Shown piece after piece: positions 25,741 through 33,870 of a stretch of 33,870 nucleotides of DNA (the stretch's first letter is position 1; every line of letters begins with the position of its first letter). Source of the DNA: Mesorhizobium sp. M7A.F.Ca.US.006.01.1.1 (GTDB taxonomy: Bacteria; Pseudomonadota; Alphaproteobacteria; Rhizobiales; Rhizobiaceae); the NCBI RefSeq assembly GCF_003997935.1, contig NZ_RZQL01000043.1, forward strand, positions 1-33,870, read 5' to 3'. Under the pieces are notes generated by a model. It was not told where the DNA came from, searched no databases, and worked only from the letters and a program-made list of their open reading frames with translations. The position numbers and the translations under genes were made by a program.

Positions 25741-26598
25741 ATGAAACTTACATCGCGTATGGCGCTGGCGCTCGGTGCACTAGCCCTCCTGCCGCTGACG
25801 CCGGTGCACGCGGCCGACTACGACCCACCGATCTATGTCGACCAGGCACCCGACTACGTCCCTGTCGAGGTCGGCTCCGGCTGGTATCTGCGCGGTGATC
25901 TCGGCTATGCCTTCAACAAGCCCTATGAATTTTCGGAAACTCCGGCCGGTCTGGTTACGGACACCAGCCCGCTGTCTGGTTCGATAGGTATGGGCTATCA
26001 TTTCAACGATTACTTCCGCGGTGAATTGAATTTCGGTCTGCTGCCGACAAGCAAATTCGCCAGCAAATTCGACAGTACTTGCGATGGAACGCAGACGGTG
26101 ACTGTCACCAGCGGTGGCAGCACAAGCGCGTTCGCCGGCCCAAGCACCCGTGGATGCGAAGGCTCCAACAACGGCAACAACAAGGCCTACGATGTGATGG
26201 CCAGCGCCTTTGTCGACCTGGGCACGTATGTCGGCTTCACGCCCTATATCGGAGGCGGTGTCGGCATAGCGTACAGCACCTACAGCTACGCTCAGGGCGC
26301 TCGCAATTGTCAGAATTCATCGACAACATCAGGCACAACCACGACCATCTTTGAATGCGACGCTCCAAACGGCTATGACGGGACGACGCAGTCGGAGAAG
26401 CAATTCAGCTTCGCGTATACGCTCGGCGCCGGCTTTGCTTATCAGGTCAGCAAGAATGTTGCAGTCGATGTCGGTTATCAATACACGGCTCTGCCTTCCG
26501 CGAAATACGTGACAGCAGATGATGTCGGCAACCCTGTATTCAAAAAGGGCCTCGATTACCATCAGGTCCAGCTCGGGCTGCGCTACGATCTTTGGTAG
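25741..26598 (+). CDS. Outer-membrane beta-barrel protein (Omp25/31-like), gene 2
   Basis: This 285-residue protein has a signal peptide (cleavage near VHA-ADYDPP) and the same plan as gene 1: a short proline/acidic segment, GSGWYLRGDLGYAFNKPYEF opening the barrel, alternating amphipathic strands (GSIGMGYHFNDYFRGELNFG and AYTLGAGFAYQVSKNVAVDV), and a final strand LGLRYDLW with a terminal aromatic residue, as needed for BAM insertion. Loops are Ser/Thr/Gly-rich, and four loop cysteines may form disulfides. The ATG at 25741 follows GGGGA. It is a diverged paralogue of gene 1 and has its own promoter region. Confidence 0.9.
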   Translation: MKLTSRMALALGALALLPLTPVHAADYDPPIYVDQAPDYVPVEVGSGWYLRGDLGYAFNKPYEFSETPAGLVTDTSPLSGSIGMGYHFNDYFRGELNFGLLPTSKFASKFDSTCDGTQTVTVTSGGSTSAFAGPSTRGCEGSNNGNNKAYDVMASAFVDLGTYVGFTPYIGGGVGIAYSTYSYAQGARNCQNSSTTSGTTTTIFECDAPNGYDGTTQSEKQFSFAYTLGAGFAYQVSKNVAVDVGYQYTALPSAKYVTADDVGNPVFKKGLDYHQVQLGLRYDLW

Positions 26599-26623
26599 GC
26601 GCGGCGAGCACGAGGTATCAGGA

Positions 26624-26650
26624 CGGCGGATCTTCGGGGTCCGCCGTTTG
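26624..26650 (+). terminator. Probable terminator of outer-membrane gene 2
   Basis: CGGCGGA pairs with TCCGCCG around a nine-base loop, followed by TTTGCG. The T-run is weak. Confidence 0.55.
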
Positions 26651-26715
26651 CGTTTGAAGTCACGACATCCTGATCGGGGATCGCCGGTATCCCGGCAGCG
26701 ACAAAAACTTTCCTC

Positions 26716-26744
26716 TTGACGCCTGAAGCCCGAACGAATATCGC
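26716..26744 (+). promoter_or_regulatory. Probable serC promoter
   Basis: TTGACG (26716-26721) and TATCGC (26739-26744) have 17 bases between them. Transcription would start near 26751, at the first base of the structured leader. Confidence 0.5.
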
Positions 26745-26750
26745 CGTCCG

Positions 26751-26800
26751 TGGGCCACCCCTCCCCAACGAGGGGCCACTATCTGGAAGGATAGACCACG
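26751..26800 (+). promoter_or_regulatory. serC RNA motif-like structured leader
   Basis: Two hairpins lie just before the serC start. CCCCTC/GAGGGG (26758-26763 with 26770-26775) can be extended by TGG/CCA. CTATC/GATAG (26779-26783 with 26790-26794) presents the Shine-Dalgarno GGAAGG (26785-26790) largely in its loop. This corresponds in place and layout to the conserved alphaproteobacterial serC motif, a proposed cis-regulatory RNA. Its ligand, if any, is unknown. Confidence 0.7.
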
Positions 26801-27976
26801 ATGACGACGCATACGAAGCCCGGACTCCGTCCGGCAAATCCCAATTTTTCCTCAGGTCCCTGCGCAAAACGCCCCGGCTGGTCGGTCGAGGCGCTGAAGG
26901 CTGCCGCGCTCGGCCGTTCCCACCGCGCCAAGATCGGCAAGACCAAGCTCGAACAGGCGATCGAGCTGACGCGCGACATTCTCCAGGTCCCCGCGGGTTA
27001 TCGCATCGGCATCGTGCCGGCGTCGGACACCGGTGCGGTCGAGATGGCGCTGTGGTCGCTGCTCGGCGAGCGCGGTGTCGACATGGTTGCCTGGGAGAGC
27101 TTTGGCTCCGGCTGGGTCACCGACGTGGTCAAGCAGTTGAAGCTCGCCGATGTGCGCAAGATCGAAGCCGGTTATGGCGAACTGCCTGATCTCACCAAGA
27201 TCGATTTCGATCGCGATGTGGTCTTCACCTGGAACGGCACCACCTCGGGCGTGCGCGTGCCGAACGGCGATTTCATTCCCGCGGACCGCAAGGGCCTGAC
27301 CATCTGCGATGCGACTTCCGCCGCATTCGCGCAGAGGCTCGACTTCGAAAAACTCGATGTCGTCACTTTCTCCTGGCAGAAGGTGCTGGGCGGCGAGGGC
27401 GCTCACGGCATGCTGATCCTGTCGCCTCGCGCCGTCGAGCGGCTGGAAACCTACAAGCCCTCATGGCCGCTGCCGAAAATCTTCCGCCTGACCTCGGGCG
27501 GCAAGCTGATCGAAGGCATCTTCAAGGGCGAGACCATCAACACGCCCTCGATGCTGTGTGTCGAGGATTACCTCGATGCGCTCAACTGGGCGAAGTCGAC
27601 CGGCGGCCTCGACGCGCTGATCGCAAGGGCGGATGCCAATGCGGCCGTCCTCCATCGCTTTGTCGGCAAGTCCTCCTGGCTCGGTCATCTCGCCGTCCAG
27701 CCGGCGACACGGTCGAACACGTCCGTCTGCCTGTCCTTCACCGACCCGGACGTGTCCGCGCTCGACGCCGACGGGCAGGCGGCCTTCGCCAAGGGGCTGG
27801 TGTCGGTGCTCGACAAGGAAGGTGTCGCATACGATATCGGTGCCTATCGCGACGCACCGCCAGGCCTGCGCATCTGGTGCGGCGCGACGGTCGAGACGTC
27901 GGATCTGGAAGCGCTGCTGCCCTGGCTCGACTGGGCATTCGCTGCACAGAAGGCGTCGCTCAAAGCGGCGGCCTGA
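26801..27976 (+). CDS. serC: Phosphoserine aminotransferase SerC
   Basis: This is a 391-residue PLP enzyme of the class V aminotransferase fold, in the longer alphaproteobacterial/archaeal-type SerC group. It converts 3-phosphohydroxypyruvate and glutamate to phosphoserine. The opening [18 protein letters not shown] is characteristic. The PLP lysine is K194 in [13 protein letters not shown], and [11 protein letters not shown] and [15 protein letters not shown] are conserved substrate-site segments. The start at 26801 follows the GGAAGG presented in the leader hairpin. serA lies 66 bases downstream. The spacer holds a stable hairpin, GGCGGCC/GGCCGCC, with a TTCG tetraloop at 27987-28004. Confidence 0.95.
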   Translation: MTTHTKPGLRPANPNFSSGPCAKRPGWSVEALKAAALGRSHRAKIGKTKLEQAIELTRDILQVPAGYRIGIVPASDTGAVEMALWSLLGERGVDMVAWESFGSGWVTDVVKQLKLADVRKIEAGYGELPDLTKIDFDRDVVFTWNGTTSGVRVPNGDFIPADRKGLTICDATSAAFAQRLDFEKLDVVTFSWQKVLGGEGAHGMLILSPRAVERLETYKPSWPLPKIFRLTSGGKLIEGIFKGETINTPSMLCVEDYLDALNWAKSTGGLDALIARADANAAVLHRFVGKSSWLGHLAVQPATRSNTSVCLSFTDPDVSALDADGQAAFAKGLVSVLDKEGVAYDIGAYRDAPPGLRIWCGATVETSDLEALLPWLDWAFAAQKASLKAAA

Positions 27977-27986
27977 GATCATTCGC

Positions 27987-28004
27987 GGCGGCCTTCGGGC
28001 CGCC
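27987..28004 (+). other. Perfect UUCG-tetraloop hairpin between serC and serA
   Basis: GGCGGCC-TTCG-GGCCGCC gives a seven-pair stem closed by C-G around UUCG, an exceptionally stable tetraloop. No T-run follows, so it is not a standard terminator. It may stabilise the serC message or set different serC and serA levels. Confidence 0.65.
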
Positions 28005-28042
28005 ACTCCCATCAGGATCAAATCCATTTCAAGGAGGCCGCC

Positions 28043-29644
28043 ATGGCGCCCCGCGTTCTCGTCTCAGACAAACTCTCCCCCACCGCCGTGCAAATCTTCA
28101 AGGATCGTGGCGTCGAGGTCGACTATCTGCCCGATCTCGGCAAGGACAAGGAAAAGCTCGCCGAAGTGATCGGCCAGTATGATGGCCTCGCCATCCGCTC
28201 GGCGACCAAGGTCACCGAAAAGCTGATCAACGCCGCTACCAATCTCAAAGTCATCGGCCGCGCCGGCATCGGCGTCGACAATGTCGATATCCCGGCGGCA
28301 AGCCGCAAGGGTATCATCGTGATGAACACGCCCTTCGGCAACTCGATCACCACCGCCGAACATGCGGTGGCGATGATCTTTGCGCTGGCGCGCCAGATCC
28401 CTGAAGCCAACGCCTCGACCCATGCCGGCAAATGGGAAAAGAACCGCTTCATGGGCGTCGAGATCACCGGCAAGACGCTGGGCGTCATCGGCTGCGGCAA
28501 CATCGGTTCGATCGTCGCGACGCGCGGCGTTGGCCTCAAGATGCACGTCATCGCCTTCGATCCGTTCCTGTCGGACAGCCGTGCCGAGGAGCTTGGCGTC
28601 GACAAGGTCGAACTCGACGAACTGTTCGCCCGCGCCGATTTCATCACCCTGCACACACCGCTGACCGACAAGACGCGCAACATCATCGATGCCGCGGCGA
28701 TCGCCAAGATGAAGAAGGGCGTGCGCATCATCAATTGCGCACGCGGCGGTCTGATCGTCGAGGCCGATCTGATCGCGGCGCTGAAGAGCGGCAAGGTGGC
28801 CGGCGCCGGCGTCGACGTCTTCGAGGTCGAACCGGCCGAGAACAACGAACTGTTCGGCATGGAGAATGTGGTGGCGACGCCGCATCTCGGCGCCTCGACG
28901 ACGGAGGCCCAGGAGAATGTCGCGCTGCAGGTTGCAGAGCAGATGGCCGACTATCTGATCAAGGGCGCCGTCTCCAACGCCATCAACATGCCGTCGATCA
29001 CCGCCGAGGAGGCGCCGCGGCTGAAGCCGTTCGTCAAGCTCGCCGAGGTGCTCGGCGCCTTTGTCGGCCAGGTCACCGAGGATCCGATCAAAGAGGTGGA
29101 AATCCTGTTCGACGGCTCGACCGCGACGATGAACACGCGCGCGCTGATCAGTGCAGCACTCGCCGGGCTGATCCGGCCTCAGGTCTCGGACGTCAACATG
29201 GTGTCTGCGCCGATCATGGTGAAGGAGCGCGGCATCATCGTCGCCGAGGTCAAGCGCGACAAGTCGGGCGTGTTCGACGGCTATATCAAGCTGACGGTGA
29301 AGACCGAACACATGACGCGCTCGATCGCCGGCACATGCTTCTCGGATGGCAAGCCACGCTTCATCCAGATCAAGGGCATCAACCTCGATGCCGAGGTCGG
29401 CCAGCACATGCTCTACACCACCAATGCGGACGCGCCGGGCATCATCGGCCTGCTCGGCACTGTCTGCGGCGAGAATGGCGTCAACATCGCCAACTTCCAG
29501 CTCGGCCGCAACCGGCCGGGCGGCGATGCCATAGCGCTGCTCTATCTCGACGCGCCGTTCCCGGAAGCCGTGCTGGAAAAGATCAAGGCCCACAAGTCGA
29601 TCGACTCGGCCAAGAGGCTGCAGTTCGACGTCAACGCGATGTGA
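28043..29644 (+). CDS. serA: D-3-phosphoglycerate dehydrogenase SerA
   Basis: This 533-residue protein catalyses the first step of serine synthesis, oxidising 3-phosphoglycerate with NAD+. The Rossmann motif is GVIGCGNIGS (GxGxxG at residues 150-155). Catalytic residues are R234 (NCARGGL), E263 (FEVEP) and H281 (PHLGAS). After the catalytic part (about 1-310) comes the allosteric substrate-binding domain, then a C-terminal ACT domain (about 455-533, opening near QHMLYTTNADAPGIIGLLGT). This is the long form of PHGDH. A strong GGAGG sits at 28034-28038 before the ATG. It forms an operon with serC. The gene ends before a 22-bp perfect palindrome at 29678-29699. Confidence 0.96.
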   Translation: MAPRVLVSDKLSPTAVQIFKDRGVEVDYLPDLGKDKEKLAEVIGQYDGLAIRSATKVTEKLINAATNLKVIGRAGIGVDNVDIPAASRKGIIVMNTPFGNSITTAEHAVAMIFALARQIPEANASTHAGKWEKNRFMGVEITGKTLGVIGCGNIGSIVATRGVGLKMHVIAFDPFLSDSRAEELGVDKVELDELFARADFITLHTPLTDKTRNIIDAAAIAKMKKGVRIINCARGGLIVEADLIAALKSGKVAGAGVDVFEVEPAENNELFGMENVVATPHLGASTTEAQENVALQVAEQMADYLIKGAVSNAINMPSITAEEAPRLKPFVKLAEVLGAFVGQVTEDPIKEVEILFDGSTATMNTRALISAALAGLIRPQVSDVNMVSAPIMVKERGIIVAEVKRDKSGVFDGYIKLTVKTEHMTRSIAGTCFSDGKPRFIQIKGINLDAEVGQHMLYTTNADAPGIIGLLGTVCGENGVNIANFQLGRNRPGGDAIALLYLDAPFPEAVLEKIKAHKSIDSAKRLQFDVNAM

Positions 29645-29677
29645 TCGAGGACAGGCGGTCGCCGACCCCCTGTTGAT

Positions 29678-29699
29678 ACCGGCCGCCGCGGCGGCCGGT
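29678..29699. terminator. 22-bp perfect palindrome between convergent serA and DUF2231 gene
   Basis: ACCGGCCGCCG followed by its reverse complement makes an uninterrupted GC-rich palindrome between two convergent stop codons. It can act on both strands, though no T-run is present on either. Confidence 0.5.
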
Positions 29700-30167
29700 T
29701 CAGGTTAACTCGTCCGAGCCATCGGAGACGCCCACGCGATGTCGGTAGACCAGTTCCCAGCCCTTCCAGCCCGTAAACAGCAGGATGAGAACCACGATCA
29801 GCGATAGGACGATGCCGGTTGGCATCACGGCCGCCGCTCCGCCCGCATACCGCGAGTACCAGTTGTAAAGCTCGATCAACACGACGAGTACATTGCCGCC
29901 GGCATGGAGCCATGCCGTCGTGAGATTGCGGATTTGAACATCGCCGAGAACATCCGTCAGGCCAGCAAGCGCAGCCAGGGCAGCCATGATCAGGCCTGCG
30001 CCGAGAAGCCAAAGCGACCCGGTGACCCATCCGGGATCGGCTGTTCGCCAGAAGATAAGATCGCAAACGAAGGTGCCGACAAAAAAGGCAATCGGAAACG
30101 GAATCAGCATCGGATGGATAGGGTGACCAGCAATGCTTGCCGTGCTGCGAGGGTTGTGGCTCATCAT
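29700..30167 (-). CDS. DUF2231 family membrane protein
   Basis: This is a 155-residue inner-membrane protein. GHPIHPMLIPFPIAFFVGTF near the N-terminus is the DUF2231 signature, with conserved His residues before the first helix. Four helices follow at about residues 18-38, 48-70, 85-105 and 118-138. A second His segment, TTAWLHAGGNVLVVLIELYN, marks helix three. Function is unknown; the conserved His pattern suggests a redox or metal role, which is inference. Two adjacent ATGs (30167 and 30164) follow GGAGGAGGT. The second has the better spacing, and the difference is one residue. Upstream in-frame codons to 30239 are unlikely. Confidence 0.8.
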   Translation of the reverse strand: MMSHNPRSTASIAGHPIHPMLIPFPIAFFVGTFVCDLIFWRTADPGWVTGSLWLLGAGLIMAALAALAGLTDVLGDVQIRNLTTAWLHAGGNVLVVLIELYNWYSRYAGGAAAVMPTGIVLSLIVVLILLFTGWKGWELVYRHRVGVSDGSDELT

Positions 30168-30320
30168 GTCACCTCCTCCCTCCCCTTCAAACTCCGCTGG
30201 AGGTGAAACGTTCCAAGTAGGGGACGCGGCAGGATTCATGCCGCTGTTTCCGCGTCATTGGCGAAGTCCAGGCCGTTCGCGGGAATTGCCGCAACGGCGG
30301 AGGGCGTCAGCCGCCAAATG

Positions 30321-31226
30321 TCATCTGCGGTGGTCCGCCACCGCCATCCTGCGCCCGCTGTATTCGGCAAGCCCGATACCGCCCAGCACGAGCACCAAAG
30401 CCAGTGCCTGATAGAGGTGGAACGTCTCGCCGACAATCAGCACCGACAGCAGCGTGCCGAAGATCGGCACCAGATTGATGAACAGGCCCGCGCGGTTGGC
30501 GCCGATCAGTTCGTTGCCCCTGATGTAGAAGATCTGCGAAACGACCGAGGCGCCGATCGCCGTATAGACGATGACGGTCCAGCCGCGCTCGTCGGGCATG
30601 ATGACCTTGCCGGCGAGGACCTCCCACAGGAAGAACGGCAACGAGGTGACGAGTGCCGCAACCGACAGGGCCAGCATCAGGCTCTGCCAGTGCATCACCG
30701 GCTTCAGCCGCAGCCCGACCGAATAGCCGCTGTAGAGAAAGACGGCGACCAGCATGATGGCGTCGCCGAAATTGAGTTCCAGCGTCAACAGCCGGCGCGG
30801 GTCGCCGTGGCAGGCGGTGAGGATCACGCCGGCGATGGTCAGCACGACGCCGACAATCTGCGCCCAGTTCACGCGCAGGCGGAAGAAGACGAAATTGGCA
30901 GTCATGATCAGGATCGGCATCGCCGCCTGTTCGATCGAGACATTGATCGCTGTCGTGTAGTTGAGCGCCGTGTAGAAGATGGTGTTGAACAGGGTGAAGC
31001 CGCTGGCGCCGAGGGCGACCAGCACGAACCAGTGCTTGCGGACTACCGGCCAGTCCTTCTGGATGGTCTTCCAGCCAATGGGCAGCATGATCGCCACGGC
31101 CAGCACCCAGCGCAGGAAGACCAGCGTCATCGGCGAGACGTGATCGACCGCCAGCTTGCCGGCCACCGAATTTCCACCCCAAAGCAAGGTGGTGAGCAGC
31201 AGGAATATGTAGGCGCTTCGATGCAT
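30321..31226 (-). CDS. DMT-superfamily (EamA) transporter
   Basis: This 301-residue protein has ten predicted helices in two EamA repeats, the full family length. Repeat one runs from SAYIFLLLTTLLWGGNSVAG to about residue 140, and includes INVSIEQAAMPILIMTANFV. Repeat two begins at GDAIMLVAVFLYSGYSVGLR and ends with NLVPIFGTLLSVLIVGETFH plus LVLGGIGLAEYSGRR. It is likely a metabolite or amino-acid exporter of unknown substrate. Only a weak GGAA lies before the ATG. It is divergent from purA with 208 bases between them, and follows no regulator here, unlike the transporter at the window start. Confidence 0.88.
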   Translation of the reverse strand: MHRSAYIFLLLTTLLWGGNSVAGKLAVDHVSPMTLVFLRWVLAVAIMLPIGWKTIQKDWPVVRKHWFVLVALGASGFTLFNTIFYTALNYTTAINVSIEQAAMPILIMTANFVFFRLRVNWAQIVGVVLTIAGVILTACHGDPRRLLTLELNFGDAIMLVAVFLYSGYSVGLRLKPVMHWQSLMLALSVAALVTSLPFFLWEVLAGKVIMPDERGWTVIVYTAIGASVVSQIFYIRGNELIGANRAGLFINLVPIFGTLLSVLIVGETFHLYQALALVLVLGGIGLAEYSGRRMAVADHRR

Positions 31227-31434
31227 CGCGGGATTCCAGTCGCTGGAGCTGCGGTGTTTGCCGGCCTATTGCCCCCGCTCGCCCAAGTAAATGATGTCAA
31301 AGCCGAAAATTGTTGTGCCTCAGGGCATTTTCGACGGCAAAGAAAGGTCGCGCTCGCGAGGTCTTGACGTTATAGAGGCCTGTCGTTTCGAACCATATTC
31401 AAGCCGCTTGGCGGCGTCTCAAGGGAAAAGAAAC

Positions 31435-32733
31435 ATGGCCAATGTGGTGGTCGTCGGCTCGCAGTGGGGTGACGAAGGCAAGGGCAAGATCGTCGACTGG
31501 CTGTCGGAGCGCGCCGATGTCGTGGTGCGTTTCCAGGGCGGCCACAATGCCGGCCATACGCTGGTCGTCGACGGCAAGGTCTACAAGCTGTCGTTGCTTC
31601 CGTCGGGCGTTGTGCGCCAGGGCAAGCTGTCCATCATCGGCAATGGCGTCGTGTTCGACCCGCACGCTTTCGTCGCCGAAGTGGCAAAGCTCAAGGCGCA
31701 AGGTGTCGAAGTGGCGCCGGATCGCCTGAAAATAGCCGAAAACACGGCGCTTATCCTGTCCCTGCATCGGGAGCTGGACGGATTCCGTGAGGACGCCGCA
31801 TCCAATTCCGGGACGAAGATTGGCACGACCCGTCGTGGCATCGGCCCCGCCTACGAGGACAAGGTGGGCCGGCGCGCGGTCAGGGTGATGGATTTGGCGG
31901 ATTTGGAAACACTGCCCTTGAAAGTCGACAGGTTGCTGACGCACCACAATGCGCTGCGTCGCGGGCTTGGTCACGCGGAAGTCACGCATGACGCGATCAT
32001 GCAGGAGCTGACCTCGGTCGCCGACGACATCCTGCCCTATATGGACCGGGTCTGGAAGATCCTCGACGACAAGCGCCGGGCTGGCGAGCGCATCCTGTTC
32101 GAGGGCGCGCAGGGCACACTGCTCGATATCGACCACGGTACCTATCCGTTCGTGACCTCGTCGAACACGGTTGCCGGACAGGCTGCCGCCGGCTCCGGCG
32201 TCGGCCCAGGCGCCATCGGCTATGTGCTCGGCATCACCAAGGCCTATACGACACGCGTCGGCGAGGGTCCGTTCCCGACCGAGCAGAAGAACGAGGTCGG
32301 CGAATTCCTTGGCACGCGCGGCCATGAATTCGGCGTCGTCACCGGTCGCAAGCGCCGCTGCGGCTGGTTCGACGCGGTGCTGGTGCGCCAGGCTGTCGCT
32401 GTCAACGGCATCAAGGGCATCGCGCTGACCAAGCTCGACGTGCTTGACGGGCTGGACGAGATCAAGGTCTGCACCGGTTATCGTCTCGACGGCGAGATGA
32501 TCGATTATCTGCCGGCCAGCCAGGGTGCGCAGGCACGTGTCGAACCGGTCTACGAGACGCTCGAGGGCTGGAAAGGCACCACTGCCGGCGCGCGCAGCTG
32601 GAACGATCTGCCGGCCCAGGCGGTCAAGTATGTCCGCTACATCGAGGAGCTCATCGGCGCACCGGTCGCGCTCCTTTCCACCAGCCCGGAACGCGACGAC
32701 ACGATACTTGTGACCGATCCGTTTCAAGACTAG
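31435..32733 (+). CDS. purA: Adenylosuccinate synthetase PurA
   Basis: This 432-residue enzyme joins IMP and aspartate using GTP, the first committed step to AMP. GDEGKGK is at residues 12-18, with catalytic D13, and H41 lies in [26 protein letters not shown] binds IMP, and [15 protein letters not shown] and [11 protein letters not shown] are conserved. Length matches the family. The ATG at 31435 follows AAGGGAAAAG. The frame is open upstream to 31291, but the conserved start excludes that part. Confidence 0.97.
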   Translation: MANVVVVGSQWGDEGKGKIVDWLSERADVVVRFQGGHNAGHTLVVDGKVYKLSLLPSGVVRQGKLSIIGNGVVFDPHAFVAEVAKLKAQGVEVAPDRLKIAENTALILSLHRELDGFREDAASNSGTKIGTTRRGIGPAYEDKVGRRAVRVMDLADLETLPLKVDRLLTHHNALRRGLGHAEVTHDAIMQELTSVADDILPYMDRVWKILDDKRRAGERILFEGAQGTLLDIDHGTYPFVTSSNTVAGQAAAGSGVGPGAIGYVLGITKAYTTRVGEGPFPTEQKNEVGEFLGTRGHEFGVVTGRKRRCGWFDAVLVRQAVAVNGIKGIALTKLDVLDGLDEIKVCTGYRLDGEMIDYLPASQGAQARVEPVYETLEGWKGTTAGARSWNDLPAQAVKYVRYIEELIGAPVALLSTSPERDDTILVTDPFQD

Positions 32734-32808
32734 TTTCTGAAGCCTTTCCGGGCATCGCGGCTGATTTGCGGGGGCCGGCGCGGAAGCAAAATACAGGTCG
32801 ACTGAAGC

Positions 32809-33726
32809 ATGGCAGATTTCGTTGCTATTCTGAAAAACGCGCTCGACAAGCATGGCGACGAGACGCCGGAAAAGCGTACGCGCATCTATGCCAGCGTTCG
32901 CACCATGCTGGCGAAGAAGCTTGGTGAACGTTCGCCGCCGTGGGCTCCCGAAGCCATAGCCACGCAGATGCGTTCGCTGGAAGACGCCATTACAAGTGTC
33001 GAGCGCGATTATGCCAAGAGCGTGCCGGAGACCGACCCGCTCGCGGAGCTGGAACACATCTTTTCGTCGATCGATCGCAACAAGAACCAGCCAAGCCATA
33101 CAAGGCAGCCGGCGAAGGCGGAATCGGCCTGGCCGGCACCGCCCGTAGCCAAGCCGGAGCCCTATCAACCCGCGTCGCCGCCTGCCGCTAAGGTCGAGCC
33201 AAGCTGGCAAAGATCGACGCCGGCGCCTGCCCAGCCGGCTCGCGCCGACACACCTCTTCCCGGCATGAACGCCGAGGAGGCGGACGACGAGGCCGATGTC
33301 TTTTCCAGCAACGAAGACAATGAAGAGCCGGTACCGGACACCTTCCAACGCCTGCGTCCCGCCGAGCGCAAGCGCAGCTATGGCGGGCTGATCGCCGCCG
33401 TTGTCGCACTGCTGGTCGTTGCCGGCGGCGGCTACGGCATCTGGCTGAACAAGGACGCCTTCGGCAAAATGCTTGGGCTTGGCGGCAATCAGGTCGCCAA
33501 GACCGAGCCGGTGAAGCCGGCGCCGGCCAAGCCGGCAACCGATGCCGCGGCAGCGCCTGCGGCGCCCGCGTCTGGCGGCACGGAAGCCGAAAGCACGAAG
33601 TTCACCCAGCGGCTGACACCGCAGGGCAGTGAAGTCGACCCGGGTCCGGCCGGTGGCCAAAGCGGCATCGGCGAAGGCGAATCGGTCGCGGCGCTGTGGG
33701 GGCGGCATCTGTCGCCGGAGGCGTAG
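32809..33726 (+). CDS. Single-pass membrane protein of unknown function; 3' end doubtful
   Basis: As read, this is a 305-residue protein. I do not recognise a named domain. Residues 1-90 are helical and charged (MADFVAILKNALDKHGDETP, KKLGERSPPWAPEAI, LEDAITSVERDY). Residues 95-150 are Pro/Ala-rich and disordered, and 153-175 are acidic. One transmembrane helix lies at about 192-213 (YGGLIAAVVALLVVAGGGYG), followed by a Lys/Pro/Ala-rich exterior. From residue 271 the DNA is the left arm of a 77-bp perfect inverted repeat. After L296 the frame enters the loop and stops within nine residues. The opposite strand of the loop instead continues the Pro/Ala/Thr-rich style, starting TTPPSATNAPAISAP. 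The true C-terminus is therefore probably different and longer. It lies 75 bases after purA on the same strand. Confidence 0.65.
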   Translation: MADFVAILKNALDKHGDETPEKRTRIYASVRTMLAKKLGERSPPWAPEAIATQMRSLEDAITSVERDYAKSVPETDPLAELEHIFSSIDRNKNQPSHTRQPAKAESAWPAPPVAKPEPYQPASPPAAKVEPSWQRSTPAPAQPARADTPLPGMNAEEADDEADVFSSNEDNEEPVPDTFQRLRPAERKRSYGGLIAAVVALLVVAGGGYGIWLNKDAFGKMLGLGGNQVAKTEPVKPAPAKPATDAAAAPAAPASGGTEAESTKFTQRLTPQGSEVDPGPAGGQSGIGEGESVAALWGRHLSPEA

Positions 33727-33870
33727 TCGCGGCAGGCGTGCCGGCGGATGGTGCGGAAATCGCCGGTGCGTTCGTGGCTGAGGGCGGGGTGGTCAGCGCC
33801 GCGACCGATTCGCCTTCGCCGATGCCGCTTTGGCCACCGGCCGGACCCGGGTCGACTTCACTGCCCTGCG
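33620..33870. repeat. 77-bp perfect inverted repeat with 97-base loop at the window end
   Basis: Bases 33620-33696 and 33794-33870 are exact reverse complements, and the second arm runs to the last base of the window. The loop is 33697-33793. The left arm is coding, and the loop reads as natural coding sequence only on the opposite strand. This is either an assembly fold-back at a contig end or a real invertible or inverted duplication. Confidence 0.9.

Noticed and set aside
28064..29593. A 509-codon open frame on the minus strand opposite serA
   Set aside because: Compositionally it is the complement of serA codons, with Asp/His/Arg runs, no ribosome site and no recognisable domain.
31399..33708. 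A 769-codon open frame on the minus strand opposite purA and the downstream gene
   Set aside because: It is antisense to a clear purA with all catalytic motifs, and its translation is arginine/leucine/aspartate-rich without any domain. High GC leaves such shadow frames open.

Overview
The window is chromosomal backbone from a GC-rich alphaproteobacterium of the Rhizobiales, most likely Mesorhizobium or a close relative. The evidence is the gene order ruvC-ruvA-ruvB ... ybgC-tolQ-tolR-tolA-tolB-pal-cpoB-tilS-ftsH ... glmM, the serC-serA pair, a DUF1465/RcdA-type gene, paired Omp25/31-like porin genes and Rhizobiales-style palindromic intergenic elements. I see no rRNA, tRNA, CRISPR array, transposase or phage gene. 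The genus is an inference from gene content and style; no search was run.

Layout. 1-4255: a DMT exporter (cut by the window start) divergent from an Lrp/AsnC regulator, then a methyltransferase, a TauE/SafE permease, a DUF2269 membrane protein and a four-helix CcoN-like mini protein. 4256-5229: a 440-base gap holding a candidate three-hairpin small RNA and two perfect CtrA-type boxes, then the RcdA-like gene. 5305-8267: ruvC, a VapBC-type toxin-antitoxin pair placed inside the ruv cluster, then ruvA and ruvB. 8428-10717: a Tat-exported metallophosphoesterase and a convergent secreted GH5 glycosidase, separated by a 142-base palindromic element. 10775-20823: the envelope cluster ybgC, tolQRAB, pal, cpoB, followed by tilS and ftsH. 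21071-22612: two minus-strand secreted paralogues built from a two-cysteine repeat, lying between ftsH and glmM. 22980-26598: glmM and two outer-membrane beta-barrel genes. 26801-29644: serine biosynthesis (serC, serA) with a serC-motif-like leader. 29700-33726: DUF2231 and DMT membrane proteins, purA, and a single-pass membrane protein whose 3' end runs into a 77-base inverted repeat at the window edge.

How it fits together. Most of the window serves core envelope and DNA maintenance: Holliday-junction processing (RuvABC), outer-membrane constriction at division (Tol-Pal), membrane proteolysis (FtsH), amino-sugar supply for peptidoglycan (GlmM) and outer-membrane barrels. The least expected signals are four perfect TTAA-N7-TTAA boxes. 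They lie upstream of the candidate sRNA, the RcdA-like gene and each of the two barrel genes, which suggests cell-cycle (CtrA) control of these loci. The two-cysteine repeat proteins are the best candidate for an undescribed family. The inverted repeat at the right edge should be treated as an assembly question first.
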